A stretch of DNA of 64,000 nucleotides, taken from Shewanella violacea DSS12. GTDB taxonomy: Bacteria; Pseudomonadota; Gammaproteobacteria; Enterobacterales; Shewanellaceae. Location of the stretch: NCBI RefSeq assembly GCF_000091325.1, contig NC_014012.1, forward strand, positions 1,364,001-1,428,000. The letters run 5' to 3'. The translations under genes were made by a program, and so were the position numbers. Positions within the stretch are counted from its first letter, which is position 1, and the number at the start of each line of letters is the position of its first letter. The notes beneath the pieces are model-generated. The model did no database searches and was not told the DNA's origin. It worked only from the letters and a program-made list of their open reading frames with translations. Below, piece by piece: positions 47,101-54,489 of the stretch.

Positions 47101-49334
47101 TCAGCTTTGGTTGCCATGGCATCACCACGGGCAAACGCGAGCTGGTAGTAATCATAGCTCGAGATAACACCGGCTGCACATAGTGCACTTAGTTCACCGA
47201 AGCTATGTCCTGCTACCATATCGGCACTGAAACCAGCGGCGGTGAATAGCTCATATTGACCCATAGAGATGGCGCCGATGGCACTTTGTGCATTGGCGGT
47301 GTTGGTCAGTATCGCTTCTTGAGCCTTTAGATCGTCTTTATTAAACACAGGCCTTGGATAAAGCGTCTGTGAAAGTGGCTGCTTATTATTGGCGGCAAAG
47401 ACTTTATCGGCAGTCACAAATTGCTGACGCATTTCAGGATAATAACAGGCAAGGTCGCGACCCATATTGAGGTATTGTGAACCTTGGCCTGCGAATAGTG
47501 CGGCTACTTTACCTTCAACACCTTTGGTGCGGTAGCTGGTGCCACCAGGTAGTTGCCAAGTGTCATCACTGTTCTCAGTGAGTTTAGCGACTGCTTGCTT
47601 AATCAGTGTGGCTAACTCTTCCTTACTATTAGCAACCAGACCAAGGCGAGGCGCGTTTGTGTCTAGTTTACGCAGAGCATAATCAGCTGCTGCTTTATTA
47701 AGGATGAAATCGGCGTTAGCCGTAGCCGCTGCTAAGGTGTTTAGCTCGCTAATGAGGGCATCTTTTGACGCTGCACTGACTAGGAAGCTTTGAGCCACCT
47801 GACGTTGACGATATTTAGATTTTTCGCTGTCATTACGCTGATGCTCTTTGGTGTACTCTTCTAATACGAAGTGGAAGTTAGTACCACCGAAACCAAATGA
47901 GCTGATACCCGCGCGGCGCGGTGTGCCATCGGCGCGTGGTAGCCAAGGACGAGTCTCTGTGTTCAGGTAAAATGGTGAGTTTTCGATATCCAGTTTAGGA
48001 CTTGGCTCACTGATGTTGATTGTGGCAGGCAGAACTTTATGATGCAGTGCAAGTGATGCCTTGATTAAGCCAGCAGTACCTGCAGTAGATTTAGTGTGAC
48101 CAATTTGAGATTTTACCGAACCAAGAGCGATATGCTGCTTAGTGTCGTTACCTTGGCTAAATACCGAGCAAAGACCTGCAAATTCAGCGGCGTCACCGGC
48201 AGCTGTGCCTGTACCATGAGCTTCGATAAGGCCTAGAGTGTGAGGCGCAAAACCTGCGTCGTCATAGGCGCGGTTGAGGGCTTTTGCTTGACCTTCAGGG
48301 CGAGGTGCATAGATAGACTTGAACTTACCATCTGATGATGAGCCAATGCCTTTAATCACCGAGTAGATTCGGTCACCGTCACGCTCGGCATCTTCCAAAC
48401 GCTTCAAGGCTATCATGCCGATGCCTTCACCTATCATCATGCCTTTCGAGTCAATGTCGAATGGCTGAATGGTTTCGTTGGTGGTAAATGCTGGTGTCTT
48501 AGAGAAACTCATGTACATAGAGGGTGAGTTATCGGTACACACGCCACCTGTGATCATCATATCTGAGCGGCCATCGACCAATTCACTGACAGCCATACGC
48601 ATAGCGGCTAATGAGCCTGCACAAGCTGCATCGACGACACAGTTCATGCCACCTAAGTCGAAACGGTTGGCGATACGACCGGAAATCACATTACCAAGAG
48701 AACCTGGGAATGAGTTTTCTTCCCAGTGGATATACTGGTCTTGGAATTTCTTGATCAGCATCTCACTATCTGTGTCGCTGATACCACTATTTTTGAATAC
48801 TTTCTTGAGTACAGGGTACTGAAGACGGGCTGTTAAGCTGTGGCTGATCTTCTGTCCGCCACCCACACCCAGTGTGATACCAATTTTATCTCTGTCATAA
48901 CCTTCAGGAAGATTAGCATCGGCTAACACTTCTTTAGCAACGATCAAAGAGAGCAGCTGTGATGTATCAGTCAACTCTAGGATATTTGGCGGCAGGCCAA
49001 ATTCCATTGGGTTGAAGTCAACATCAGGCAGGAAGCCACCACGCTTACAATAAGTCTTATCTGGCGTGCTCTTGTTTGCATCGTAATAATCTTCTGGCTG
49101 CCAATGAGTCGATGGCATATCTGTAATGGCATCGATTTTTTCGCTGATCAAGTCCCAGAATTTATTCAGGTAGCGAGAGTTAGCAAAGATGCTTGCCATG
49201 CCTACTATGGCAATGGGCATATCTTTGAGACGTTTGTTTAGGCGCTTATCGGCTTTCAAGTCTTGTACTGACTCAGGTGCTGATTTTTTGTCGCTCGCTA
49301 AAGGCTTCTTTGAAGGTTTAGAGGTCTGGCTCAT
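41109..49334 (-). CDS. pfaA: PfaA, PUFA synthase subunit (KS-MAT-6xACP-KR-DH)
   Basis: A 2,741-residue megasynthase that begins and elongates the chain. Domains: KS (about 35-480; Cys in VDAACAGSLAAM near 233, EAHGTGT, SVKSQIGHTKSTAG). Malonyl transferase (about 620-930; VAGHSFGELSAL near 710). A Val/Glu coiled region (KIVEKVVEKIVEVEKVIEKV) and Pro/Ala/Gln linker. Six tandem ACPs (about 1245-1850), each with LGIDSIKRVEIL carrying the phosphopantetheine Ser. KR (about 2100-2380; ILVTGGAKGVTFE, SSAAGFYGNTGQSDYAMSN). A C-terminal hotdog-like dehydratase region (about 2440-2700; QDHRISGNPVLPTV). Two 9-residue EPSxAL repeats lie near 2530. The start overlaps pfaR (TAATG); GGAG precedes it. PfaE must phosphopantetheinylate the ACPs. 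Confidence 0.97.
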   Translation of the reverse strand: MSQTSKPSKKPLASDKKSAPESVQDLKADKRLNKRLKDMPIAIVGMASIFANSRYLNKFWDLISEKIDAITDMPSTHWQPEDYYDANKSTPDKTYCKRGGFLPDVDFNPMEFGLPPNILELTDTSQLLSLIVAKEVLADANLPEGYDRDKIGITLGVGGGQKISHSLTARLQYPVLKKVFKNSGISDTDSEMLIKKFQDQYIHWEENSFPGSLGNVISGRIANRFDLGGMNCVVDAACAGSLAAMRMAVSELVDGRSDMMITGGVCTDNSPSMYMSFSKTPAFTTNETIQPFDIDSKGMMIGEGIGMIALKRLEDAERDGDRIYSVIKGIGSSSDGKFKSIYAPRPEGQAKALNRAYDDAGFAPHTLGLIEAHGTGTAAGDAAEFAGLCSVFSQGNDTKQHIALGSVKSQIGHTKSTAGTAGLIKASLALHHKVLPATINISEPSPKLDIENSPFYLNTETRPWLPRADGTPRRAGISSFGFGGTNFHFVLEEYTKEHQRNDSEKSKYRQRQVAQSFLVSAASKDALISELNTLAAATANADFILNKAAADYALRKLDTNAPRLGLVANSKEELATLIKQAVAKLTENSDDTWQLPGGTSYRTKGVEGKVAALFAGQGSQYLNMGRDLACYYPEMRQQFVTADKVFAANNKQPLSQTLYPRPVFNKDDLKAQEAILTNTANAQSAIGAISMGQYELFTAAGFSADMVAGHSFGELSALCAAGVISSYDYYQLAFARGDAMATKAEPKKGETEADTGAMFAIITKSAADLEAVEATIAKFDGVKVANYNAPTQSVIAGPTVSTGEAAKALSELGYKAINLPVSGAFHTELVGHAQAPFANAIDAAKFNKPKRALYSNATGELYDTNAGKIKASFKKHMLQSVRFTAELEAMYAAGARVFVEFGPKNILQKLVVGTLTDKALANKSELCTISINPSPKGDSDLQLKQAAVQMAVAGIKLDNIDPYQADIAAPAKASPMNITLNAVNHISKSTRAKMAKSLETGTVTSTTIIEEKIVEKVVEKIVEVEKVIEKVIEVEKIVELVSQQPGNAHLNHISANAEPVQESRVVSKNSKPLVVVNSSDALTHFFAAQQQAAELHQQFLEIPQQYGDTFTTLMTEQTKLASAGIAIPESLQRSMEQFHQLQAQTLLSHTQFLEMQAGSNTAALSMLNGAPAVITTQVPLQTATALSAPVAAQPTPVVAQVTAPVQTPAPVVAAPKPAAIVAPVQAPKATPTISHQAAPVQAAVVPVAPSGLSAAKVQATMLEVVAEKTGYPTEMLELEMDMEADLGIDSIKRVEILGTVQDELPGLPELSPEDLAECRTLGEIVAYMNSKLPSGSSTTQATSAAAALSQTAEGSLSTGLSAQEVQATMMSVVADKTGYPTEMLELEMDMEADLGIDSIKRVEILGTVQDELPGLPELNPEDLAECRTLGEIVAYMNSKLPSTNTSAAPQVSASPVANGLSSEKVQATMMSVVAEKTGYPTEMLELEMDMEADLGIDSIKRVEILGTVQDELPGLPELNPEDLAECRTLGEIVAYMNSKLPSTNTSAAPQVSASPVANGLSSEKVQATMMSVVADKTGYPTEMLELSMDMEADLGIDSIKRVEILGTVQDELPGLPELNPEDLAECRTLGEIVTYMNSKLPAANSAAAAPQAVAATSELSAETALSAQEVQATMMSVVADKTGYPTEMLELSMDMEADLGIDSIKRVEILGTVQDELPGLPELNPEDLAECRTLGEIVAYMNSQLAEGSKLPAEGAAPQAVVATSELSAETALSAQVVQSTMMSVVADKTGYPTEMLELSMDMEADLGIDSIKRVEILGTVQDELPSLPELNPEDLAECKTLGEIVAYMNSKLANTGAVSTKPAPVSAQPTEELPPHSEVALKKLNAADTIKDCFAADASLVITDDGHNAGVLAEKLTKQGLKVAVIRLAKGGAQSPLNSDVASFQAKSTDEAGIRAVIGQIEQQLGKIGGFIHLQPEANSKNKTDAVNLNSESFTHVSQAFLWAKLLQPTLTASSDKRRSFITVSRIDGGFGYLDTQALKDAELNQAALAGLTKTLSHEWPTVFCRALDVASNLDATHLADAITNELFDSVTNLAEVGLSLDKKGNVTRATLVAGDAADKTAKCELNSADTILVTGGAKGVTFECALALAKRTQSHFILAGRSELQAIPQWAENKQISELKPAAIAHIISTGQKPTPKQVESLVWTVKSSMEINTALEAFAQVGASAEYVSMDVTDTAAINKALTGKANAITGLIHGAGVLADKHIEDKTIEELGRVYGTKVNGLKAVLSVLDASKIKLLAMFSSAAGFYGNTGQSDYAMSNDILNKAALQFTGRNPQAKVMSFNWGPWDGGMVNPALKKMFTDRGVYVIPLKAGAELFATQLLSETGVQLLVGTSMQGGGDSQSKIADGSATEGSSVKKLNAGEVQLAQHPQRLATKGPLTPLTLTRTLNPNAMVFIQDHRISGNPVLPTVCAIAWMREAASEMLGSRVKVLDYKLLKGIIFDNDDVQEIKLELTPIEALNQEPSTALGNSEPSAALKMSAMITCQGRPQYKATLVSDESIELPQAKRFTDTGECIATASELYSNGTLFHGPRLQGIEKVFQFDDSGLLASCRLPHVSDEDCGHFVATTHLGGSQPFAEDLLLQAMLVWARLKYGAASLPSAIGEFISNKPMAFGESGIIELEVIKTNSRSLLANVALYHENGELSAMMKGAKVTVSKSLNNAFLAEPSAALDKENEAK
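41720..41762 (-). repeat. 27-bp tandem repeat inside pfaA, carrying the GAGCC...GGCTC palindrome
   Basis: GAGCCGCTGAAGGCTC at 41720-41735 and GTGCCGTTGAAGGCTC at 41747-41762, 27 bp apart, encode EPSAALKMS and EPSTALGNS. A third relative (GAGCCGCAGAGGGCTC) lies at 41135-41150 and encodes EPSAALDK at the pfaA C-terminus. Confidence 0.7.
43790..45570 (-). repeat. Six tandem acyl-carrier-protein repeats within pfaA
   Basis: Six near-identical modules of about 270-300 bp, each encoding KTGYPTEMLEL..MDMEADL, LGIDSIKRVEIL, TVQDELPGLPEL and DLAECRTLGEIVAYMNS. Linkers between modules vary in length and are Ala/Ser/Pro-rich. Modules 2-3 and 4-5 share linker wording (TNTSAAPQVSASPVANGLSS; ATSELSAETALSAQ), showing recent duplication or gene conversion. 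Confidence 0.95.
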
Positions 49335-50194
49335 TATGAGTCTCCACTGGGTGCCTGATTATCAGGCGTCTTGTTGTTAGTCTCAACGTTTTTTGTGACA
49401 TGCCCATGACTGAGTCTGGCACCAGGAAAACGCTGTAAAAAGGTATGGTAGTTGCGAACAAGCAACTTACGCAGATGAAACGGCCCGTGTTTTAACACAT
49501 AGGCTATGTATCGGTTGGTGGCGTGGGTATTGCCATCTTGGTAAATATCTAAGTATATCCAGTCACTACTCGGGTCTATGCCGAGCAGTATCGAACTGGG
49601 CTCCTCGTTAGTTAGTTGTGGCGGTATGGTTAGTGACACAACCTGAACCACGCAGGTTTGATCATCATCGGCTATGGTCTTGGCCAAGGTATCCGAATGC
49701 AGAGTGTAGGTTTCAATGTTACTTCCCTGAATAACAGGTAACTGATTGAAGTAACGCTCGGGTACTAAAGGGCTCTCGATACTACCTACCTTGGAGACTC
49801 CATATCGTTTCAGGCAACGGGCTAATCCCGAACGTGACACATTGGGGTTGATAAACTTCTGCGTTACTTTGAGAAGTTTGTCCAAAGGTGTCTTTAGTTG
49901 GTACCTGAGACCAACCACGACATACTCCTGCAATGGAGTGAGTGTGGTGTTGAGATGGTGGGGAGTGTTAGGGGTATTTTCGACAGAATCGCGTTTACGC
50001 CATTTACGCACTGTGGCTTCGCTGATGTTCAACACTTTGGCAAGTTGAGTCACAGAAAAGTCTGATCCTTGTATGAATCGTCTCATCTCTGGTGTCGTTG
50101 TTGCATTACGGTGCCGTGCTTCAGTTGCACTTCGCGTACGCTTAAGCGGATTTGTTTCTTCAGTAAGAAGATGTTTTTGAGCTTGCTCTACCAT
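49334..50194 (-). CDS. pfaR: PfaR, transcriptional regulator of the pfa operon
   Basis: A 286-residue DNA-binding protein encoded directly upstream of pfaA. An N-terminal helix-turn-helix (about 45-70: SVTQLAKVLNISEATVRKWRKR) and a second HTH-like segment (about 100-140: TPLDKLLKVTQKFINPNVSRSGLARCLKRYGV) resemble the N-terminal DNA-binding part of IS481/IS3-type transposases. The rest (SSILLGIDPSSDWIYLDIYQDGN, KLLVRNYHTFLQRFPG) looks like a degenerate integrase-core region. PfaR is reported as an activator of pfa genes in related bacteria. The regulator's own promoter lies in the 50195-50552 gap. Confidence 0.9.
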   Translation of the reverse strand: MVEQAQKHLLTEETNPLKRTRSATEARHRNATTTPEMRRFIQGSDFSVTQLAKVLNISEATVRKWRKRDSVENTPNTPHHLNTTLTPLQEYVVVGLRYQLKTPLDKLLKVTQKFINPNVSRSGLARCLKRYGVSKVGSIESPLVPERYFNQLPVIQGSNIETYTLHSDTLAKTIADDDQTCVVQVVSLTIPPQLTNEEPSSILLGIDPSSDWIYLDIYQDGNTHATNRYIAYVLKHGPFHLRKLLVRNYHTFLQRFPGARLSHGHVTKNVETNNKTPDNQAPSGDS

Positions 50195-50552
50195 TAAATT
50201 AGCGGGTTTCCGTTAATAATCTATTGGGACTAATGCGATTTTAAGACTGAGGTTCCCTGCAGGAGTTCCCTGTCTTCGCGTTTTTTAAAGCAATTTGTAG
50301 CTAATGGAGCAGCAGATTACATGACCTAAGGGGGCAACACAATCACCTGGGACTTAATAATGTCTCTTCCGACCAGTTTGAGCGTACATCTGTACCATAC
50401 GTTCATATTTTCTTACATATACAGTACAAGTCATGTTCAAAACGAAACCTGATCTAGGTCAAATAACCAGCATTAACTAAGGTTTATACTTACAATTAAC
50501 TATTAAGCAGGATTGATTTTTAACGTTCACGTATTTTACTTTGGGTTAACCT
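50195..50552. promoter_or_regulatory. Divergent promoter region between pfaR and the EF-G paralogue
   Basis: This 358-bp gap must drive the pfa operon leftward and the EF-G gene rightward. I see AT-rich tracts and a repeated GTTCCCTG (about 50251 and 50267) but no motif I can name with confidence. Confidence 0.4.
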
Positions 50553-50582
50553 TTGTTTGAAGGCAGCTCAAGAGGGCTTGTT

Positions 50583-52661
50583 ATGGCGGAGTTTATCACC
50601 GAGCAGATCCGCAATCTTGCGGTGCTTGGACACACAGGGGCGGGAAAATCGACTCTGATCGAGGCCTTACTCTATCGGGCCAAGGCGATAAGCCAAAAGG
50701 GCAGGGTGGATAAGGGCACAAATCATGCTGATTTCACAGCCCAAGAACAAGCCCACCGCCACAGTCTCGAACCTTCCTTCTTAAACCTGGATTTTAATCA
50801 CCATCATATCAACCTTATCGATACTCCAGGATTACCTGACCTGTTTGGAAGAGCCTTATTACCCCTGCCCGGTGTGGAGTCGGTTCTCTTAGTCATTAAT
50901 GCCGGAATTGGTATAGAAACCTTGACCCATAGAGCATTCGAGGCGGCCAGAACTCAAGGAAAAGTGGTCTTGATTGCCATCAATCATATCGATGGCAACC
51001 AAGAAAAATTACCTGAGCTAGTTACCGATATACAAGCCAAGTTTGGCACTGGATGTCTGCCAGTTAACTTGCCCACAGCGAGTTTAGATGCTGTGGTGGA
51101 TTGTTATTTACGCTGCGGGAATGAGCAGGCGGGTGAAAGTGGCATTGAGTCGCTGTTTCACTCGGCGCTTGCGGCGCGTGATGAGCTTGTTGATACCGTA
51201 TTAGAGGAAGATGAAGCCCTAATGGAGCTTTATCTGGAGCAGGGGGAGCTCTTGACCCCAGAGCAGCTTCACGAACCATTAGAAACGGCGTTGAGGATGG
51301 GTCACCTAGTGCCAGTCTGTTTCACCAGCGCAGAAACGGACGTAGGCATAGATTCACTGCTTGAGGTGATTACTAAGCTGATGCCCAACCCATTAGAGGC
51401 CAATCCGCCTCAATTTTTCTGTGGGTTTGGTGATGCTATGAAGCCTGTAGATGTGACACCGAGCGCGAATCGTCATGTTTTAGCCCATGTATTTAGCGTC
51501 TCTATCGATCCCTTTTTTGGCCGCATCGCCGTGATAAAAATTCATCAAGGAAGCATCAATATCGGCATGAAGCTCTATATCGGTGAGGGGCGCAAGCCAG
51601 TTAAAATTACTCATCTATTTAAACTTCAAGGGGATAAACATCTTGGTGTACCACGCGCTGTGCCGGGAGACATCATTGCACTGGCTAAGATAGATGAACT
51701 CGAGGTTGGAGCCGTGCTTCACGATAGCCACGATGAGGACCAATTTCACTTGCCTGAAATGAAATTTCCTCAACCTATTTTTGGCTTGGCGGTTAGCCCT
51801 AAGCGTCGGGGCGATGAACATAAGATTGCTGAGGTACTACATAAGTTGGTGGTAGAAGATCCCAGTCTTAGTTTAGGTCACTCTAGCTTAGGCAGTAAGG
51901 ATGCCGAGGGGCAGACAGTATTACAGGGCCAAGGTGAGCTTCATTTACAAATCGCTATGGAAAAAGCCCATGAGCTATTTCATGTGGATATGGATACAGA
52001 AAAACCTGCAGTCGCTTACCGAGAGACAGTCACTACCAGTGCAAAGATACGCTATCGTCATAAGAAACAATCTGGCGGTTCGGGTCAATTTGGCGAAGTG
52101 GAGATCTTGGTTGAACCTTTACCACGAGGCACAGGTTTTGAGTTTGTCAGTAAAGTGGTGGGTGGCTCGGTTCCGGGTCAATATATTCCTGCGGTAGAGA
52201 GGGGGATAAAAGAAGCCATGTTAAGTGGGGGGTTAGCAGGCTTTCCCATGCAAGATATCAGGGTGAGTCTGCTCGATGGCAAGCACCATAGTGTCGACTC
52301 TAAAGAGATAGCCTTCGTCATGGCGGGTAAGAGAGCCTTTATCGATGCCGTTAGTCAGGCGGCTCCAGTTATTCTAGAACCCATAGTCGAGATGCAAATA
52401 TGTGTCGCGGCTGAGCAAGTGGGGGACATTACCGGCGATATCAGTGCACGTCGTGGCATGGTATGCGGCACAAATGCAATAAGTGAACAGAAAATAGAGG
52501 TGAGCGTCGAGGCGCCTTTAGCCTCAGTCGATGATTATTCAACACGGCTTAAGTCTATGACTGGCGGTGATGGTCAATTCTCCATGGCCTTTATTCGTTA
52601 CGAAATTATTCCTGAACATATCCAAAATAATCTCATCAGTGAGCTTAAGTCGATAGCTTAG
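50583..52661 (+). CDS. Elongation factor G paralogue (translational GTPase)
   Basis: A 692-residue five-domain GTPase of the EF-G family. G1 GHTGAGKST is at residues 14-22, G3 IDTPGLPD lies near 75-82, and the G4 position reads NHIDG rather than the NKxD consensus. Domain II, III, IV (QSGGSGQFGEVEI, GGSVPGQYIPAVERG) and V (QVGDITGDISARRG...MTGGDGQFSM) follow. The divergent G4 and the place next to pfaR and pfaE set it apart from ribosomal-operon EF-G; it is probably an EF-G II-type paralogue of unclear role. The frame extends to 50553, but ATG 50583 has AAGAGGG 7 bp upstream and starts at the usual place. Confidence 0.92.
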   Translation: MAEFITEQIRNLAVLGHTGAGKSTLIEALLYRAKAISQKGRVDKGTNHADFTAQEQAHRHSLEPSFLNLDFNHHHINLIDTPGLPDLFGRALLPLPGVESVLLVINAGIGIETLTHRAFEAARTQGKVVLIAINHIDGNQEKLPELVTDIQAKFGTGCLPVNLPTASLDAVVDCYLRCGNEQAGESGIESLFHSALAARDELVDTVLEEDEALMELYLEQGELLTPEQLHEPLETALRMGHLVPVCFTSAETDVGIDSLLEVITKLMPNPLEANPPQFFCGFGDAMKPVDVTPSANRHVLAHVFSVSIDPFFGRIAVIKIHQGSINIGMKLYIGEGRKPVKITHLFKLQGDKHLGVPRAVPGDIIALAKIDELEVGAVLHDSHDEDQFHLPEMKFPQPIFGLAVSPKRRGDEHKIAEVLHKLVVEDPSLSLGHSSLGSKDAEGQTVLQGQGELHLQIAMEKAHELFHVDMDTEKPAVAYRETVTTSAKIRYRHKKQSGGSGQFGEVEILVEPLPRGTGFEFVSKVVGGSVPGQYIPAVERGIKEAMLSGGLAGFPMQDIRVSLLDGKHHSVDSKEIAFVMAGKRAFIDAVSQAAPVILEPIVEMQICVAAEQVGDITGDISARRGMVCGTNAISEQKIEVSVEAPLASVDDYSTRLKSMTGGDGQFSMAFIRYEIIPEHIQNNLISELKSIA

Positions 52662-53209
52662 TTTATTTTATTTACTTAGTTCAGGGTTGTCTATTTTCCT
52701 TATGGATACCTCTGAGGGCTCCTATGCGTGATACGGTGCATACTGGCTTTAACCTTGCTCTTATTCCTGCTGTTATAGCTTATTGAAGAGCTGGTTATCG
52801 AGGTGACAGCCCTTATGTGATAGATGCTATGGCAAAACCTGATGTACCTGTGGTGTGTAGTAAGATTTGGTTATGGGGTTAAGCTTTTAGCTAGGCGCTA
52901 TAAGTAACCGCCGTCAGGCGTGAAAATCATGCTGTCATCATGAGAGGATTTTAGTCTAGGAGTTTTACTCACAGCTCTCTTCGCTTGGTCTTGTTCTCGC
53001 GACTATCTTATCGCTCAAGCTTACTGTTCAAGTTATTGCTCAAGGCTGCTTTAAGGACATTAACTTTACTAAAGCTCGCTTGGCGTTAATCCGGAATCTA
53101 ATACTATTCATTATTTGAGAACTTACTCACAAACAGCGTTATATATTTGGCTACAATAGTCGGAGCTAATAACATGCATAAAATATGAATGTTTAAAGAG
53201 GAGATCACA
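52662..53209. other. Gene-free stretch between the EF-G paralogue and the CCGSCS gene
   Basis: No supported gene. The segment has many stops in all frames and short GCTCAAG repeats (near 53013, 53028 and 53040) that echo the GCTCAAGGCT repeat near pfaD. Confidence 0.5.
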
Positions 53210-53389
53210 ATGGCTATAGCAGGTGTTAGTTTTTTCAAAAAGAAAAATGTGGCAGAAAAAAGTCCCCAAACTGAGCTTGAGTCTATTCAAAGTTTGCAGC
53301 AAGACTCAGAGCAAGCGAATACAGATATTGAGGCAGACAAGAAGCCTAAACACGGTGAACCCGGCGTGTGCTGCGGTTCATGTTCATAA
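53210..53389 (+). CDS. CCGSCS-motif small protein
   Basis: A 59-residue protein ending in CCGSCS (with GEPGVCCGSCS), a C-terminal motif that names a small family in marine gammaproteobacteria. The middle is an acidic, Gln/Glu-rich likely disordered segment. The clustered cysteines suggest metal binding or redox chemistry, but function is unknown. ATG 53210 has AGAGGAG 6 bp upstream; an in-frame ATG at 53189 lacks one. A terminator 44 bp after the stop isolates it from pfaE. Confidence 0.8.
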   Translation: MAIAGVSFFKKKNVAEKSPQTELESIQSLQQDSEQANTDIEADKKPKHGEPGVCCGSCS

Positions 53390-53432
53390 TACCGAGAGGT
53401 ATTAGTGTTCATCGAGACAAACATTAACATAA

Positions 53433-53460
53433 AAAAAGCCTCGATTTCTCGAGGCTTTTT
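53433..53460 (+). terminator. Terminator between the CCGSCS gene and pfaE
   Basis: AAAAAGCCTCGA, loop TTTC, TCGAGGCTTTTT: a perfect 12-bp stem with flanking A and T runs, working in both directions. Confidence 0.9.
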
Positions 53461-53524
53461 AGTATCTCTCCCGCTTTTCCTTTGATAATATCGCTGAAGT
53501 TTATTCCTCTGTTTCGGAGCTAGT

Positions 53525-54424
53525 TTGAGCCCAGTCATTTCACCCAAGGCGTTAAGCCTAGGGAAACTTAGTCTTTTTTTCTGTCCACTCGAACATGAAC
53601 TTTTAACATTTGAACAGGCTGACTCGATTAGACGTTGGCTACCCGAAGATGAGCTGACTAAGGTGTCGCGTTATATTCAGCTTTCGGATCGGGATAAAGG
53701 TCTGATGGTTCGTGGTTACCTTAGAGGCATATTGTCTCAAGTTGCCAATGGTTCCATAGCGAGCAATAGTCATGTGCATTGTGAGAACCAGAGTGAAGAT
53801 ATTAGCCCCTGGGAATGGCGTTTCGAGTACGGTACTAAAGGTAAGCCTCGTTTAATTGATGAGCAAAGAGCAAAGACTGGCATCGAGTTTAATATCAGCC
53901 ATAGCGGCGGTTGGATGTTGGTAGCCGTGATTAAACAAGCACAGGGTGAACCTGTATTAGAATTAGGTGTGGATATTGAGCGTTATCGGCAAAGTACTAA
54001 TATTTATCCTATTTTGAATAATTACTTCACTCAAAATGAGTCAGATGCATTACTTAGTTTGCCCGAGGACAAGCACAGAGATCGCTTCTTCGACCTGTGG
54101 GCACTCAAAGAATCTTATATTAAGGCAAAGGGATTGGGTTTGGCCCTGTCACTAAAATCTTTTAGCTTCGACTTTACCAAGATGAAGGCAAAAGAGTTAG
54201 CTGCTAACATCGAAGGTGAGTCGGCTAAAATCTTGAACTTGTTTGAGGGGATAGGGCTTAATCTTCAGCGTGGTGAGTCGATAAAATCTCTAGATTCCTG
54301 GTCTGTCTTGTTTGGAAACCTTAATCAAGATTATCGATTTGCCGTGAGTGTAGGCCCAGTTGATAGCCTAAGTGTAGTGACCCATAGAATCAATTTAGCT
54401 AAACTGGTATCAAGTACTTTTTAA
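53525..54424 (+). CDS. pfaE: PfaE, Sfp-type 4'-phosphopantetheinyl transferase
   Basis: A 299-residue enzyme that moves phosphopantetheine from CoA to the serine of each PfaA ACP, essential for PUFA synthesis. Two-lobed Sfp-type motifs: FNISHSGGWMLVAV, LGVDIERYR (Mg2+ ligands Asp and Glu) and FFDLWALKESYIKAKGLGL. No ATG lies near the N-terminus in frame; TTG at 53525 has GGAG 5-6 bp upstream and gives an N-terminus matching the conserved start of this group. It lies about 3 kb from pfaR on the opposite strand, with an EF-G paralogue in between, and ends in a shared terminator at 54433. Confidence 0.95.
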   Translation: MSPVISPKALSLGKLSLFFCPLEHELLTFEQADSIRRWLPEDELTKVSRYIQLSDRDKGLMVRGYLRGILSQVANGSIASNSHVHCENQSEDISPWEWRFEYGTKGKPRLIDEQRAKTGIEFNISHSGGWMLVAVIKQAQGEPVLELGVDIERYRQSTNIYPILNNYFTQNESDALLSLPEDKHRDRFFDLWALKESYIKAKGLGLALSLKSFSFDFTKMKAKELAANIEGESAKILNLFEGIGLNLQRGESIKSLDSWSVLFGNLNQDYRFAVSVGPVDSLSVVTHRINLAKLVSSTF

Positions 54425-54432
54425 GTTTGTGA

Positions 54433-54471
54433 TAAATAAAAAGAGCAGAATGACTATTGTCAGTTCTGCTC
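54433..54471. terminator. Bidirectional terminator between pfaE and the porin gene
   Basis: AAGAGCAGAA and TTCTGCTCTT frame an inner TGAC/GTCA stem with a short loop. A-rich and T-rich flanks suit both convergent genes. Confidence 0.78.
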
Positions 54472-54489
54472 TTAATCTAGTTATTTGTC

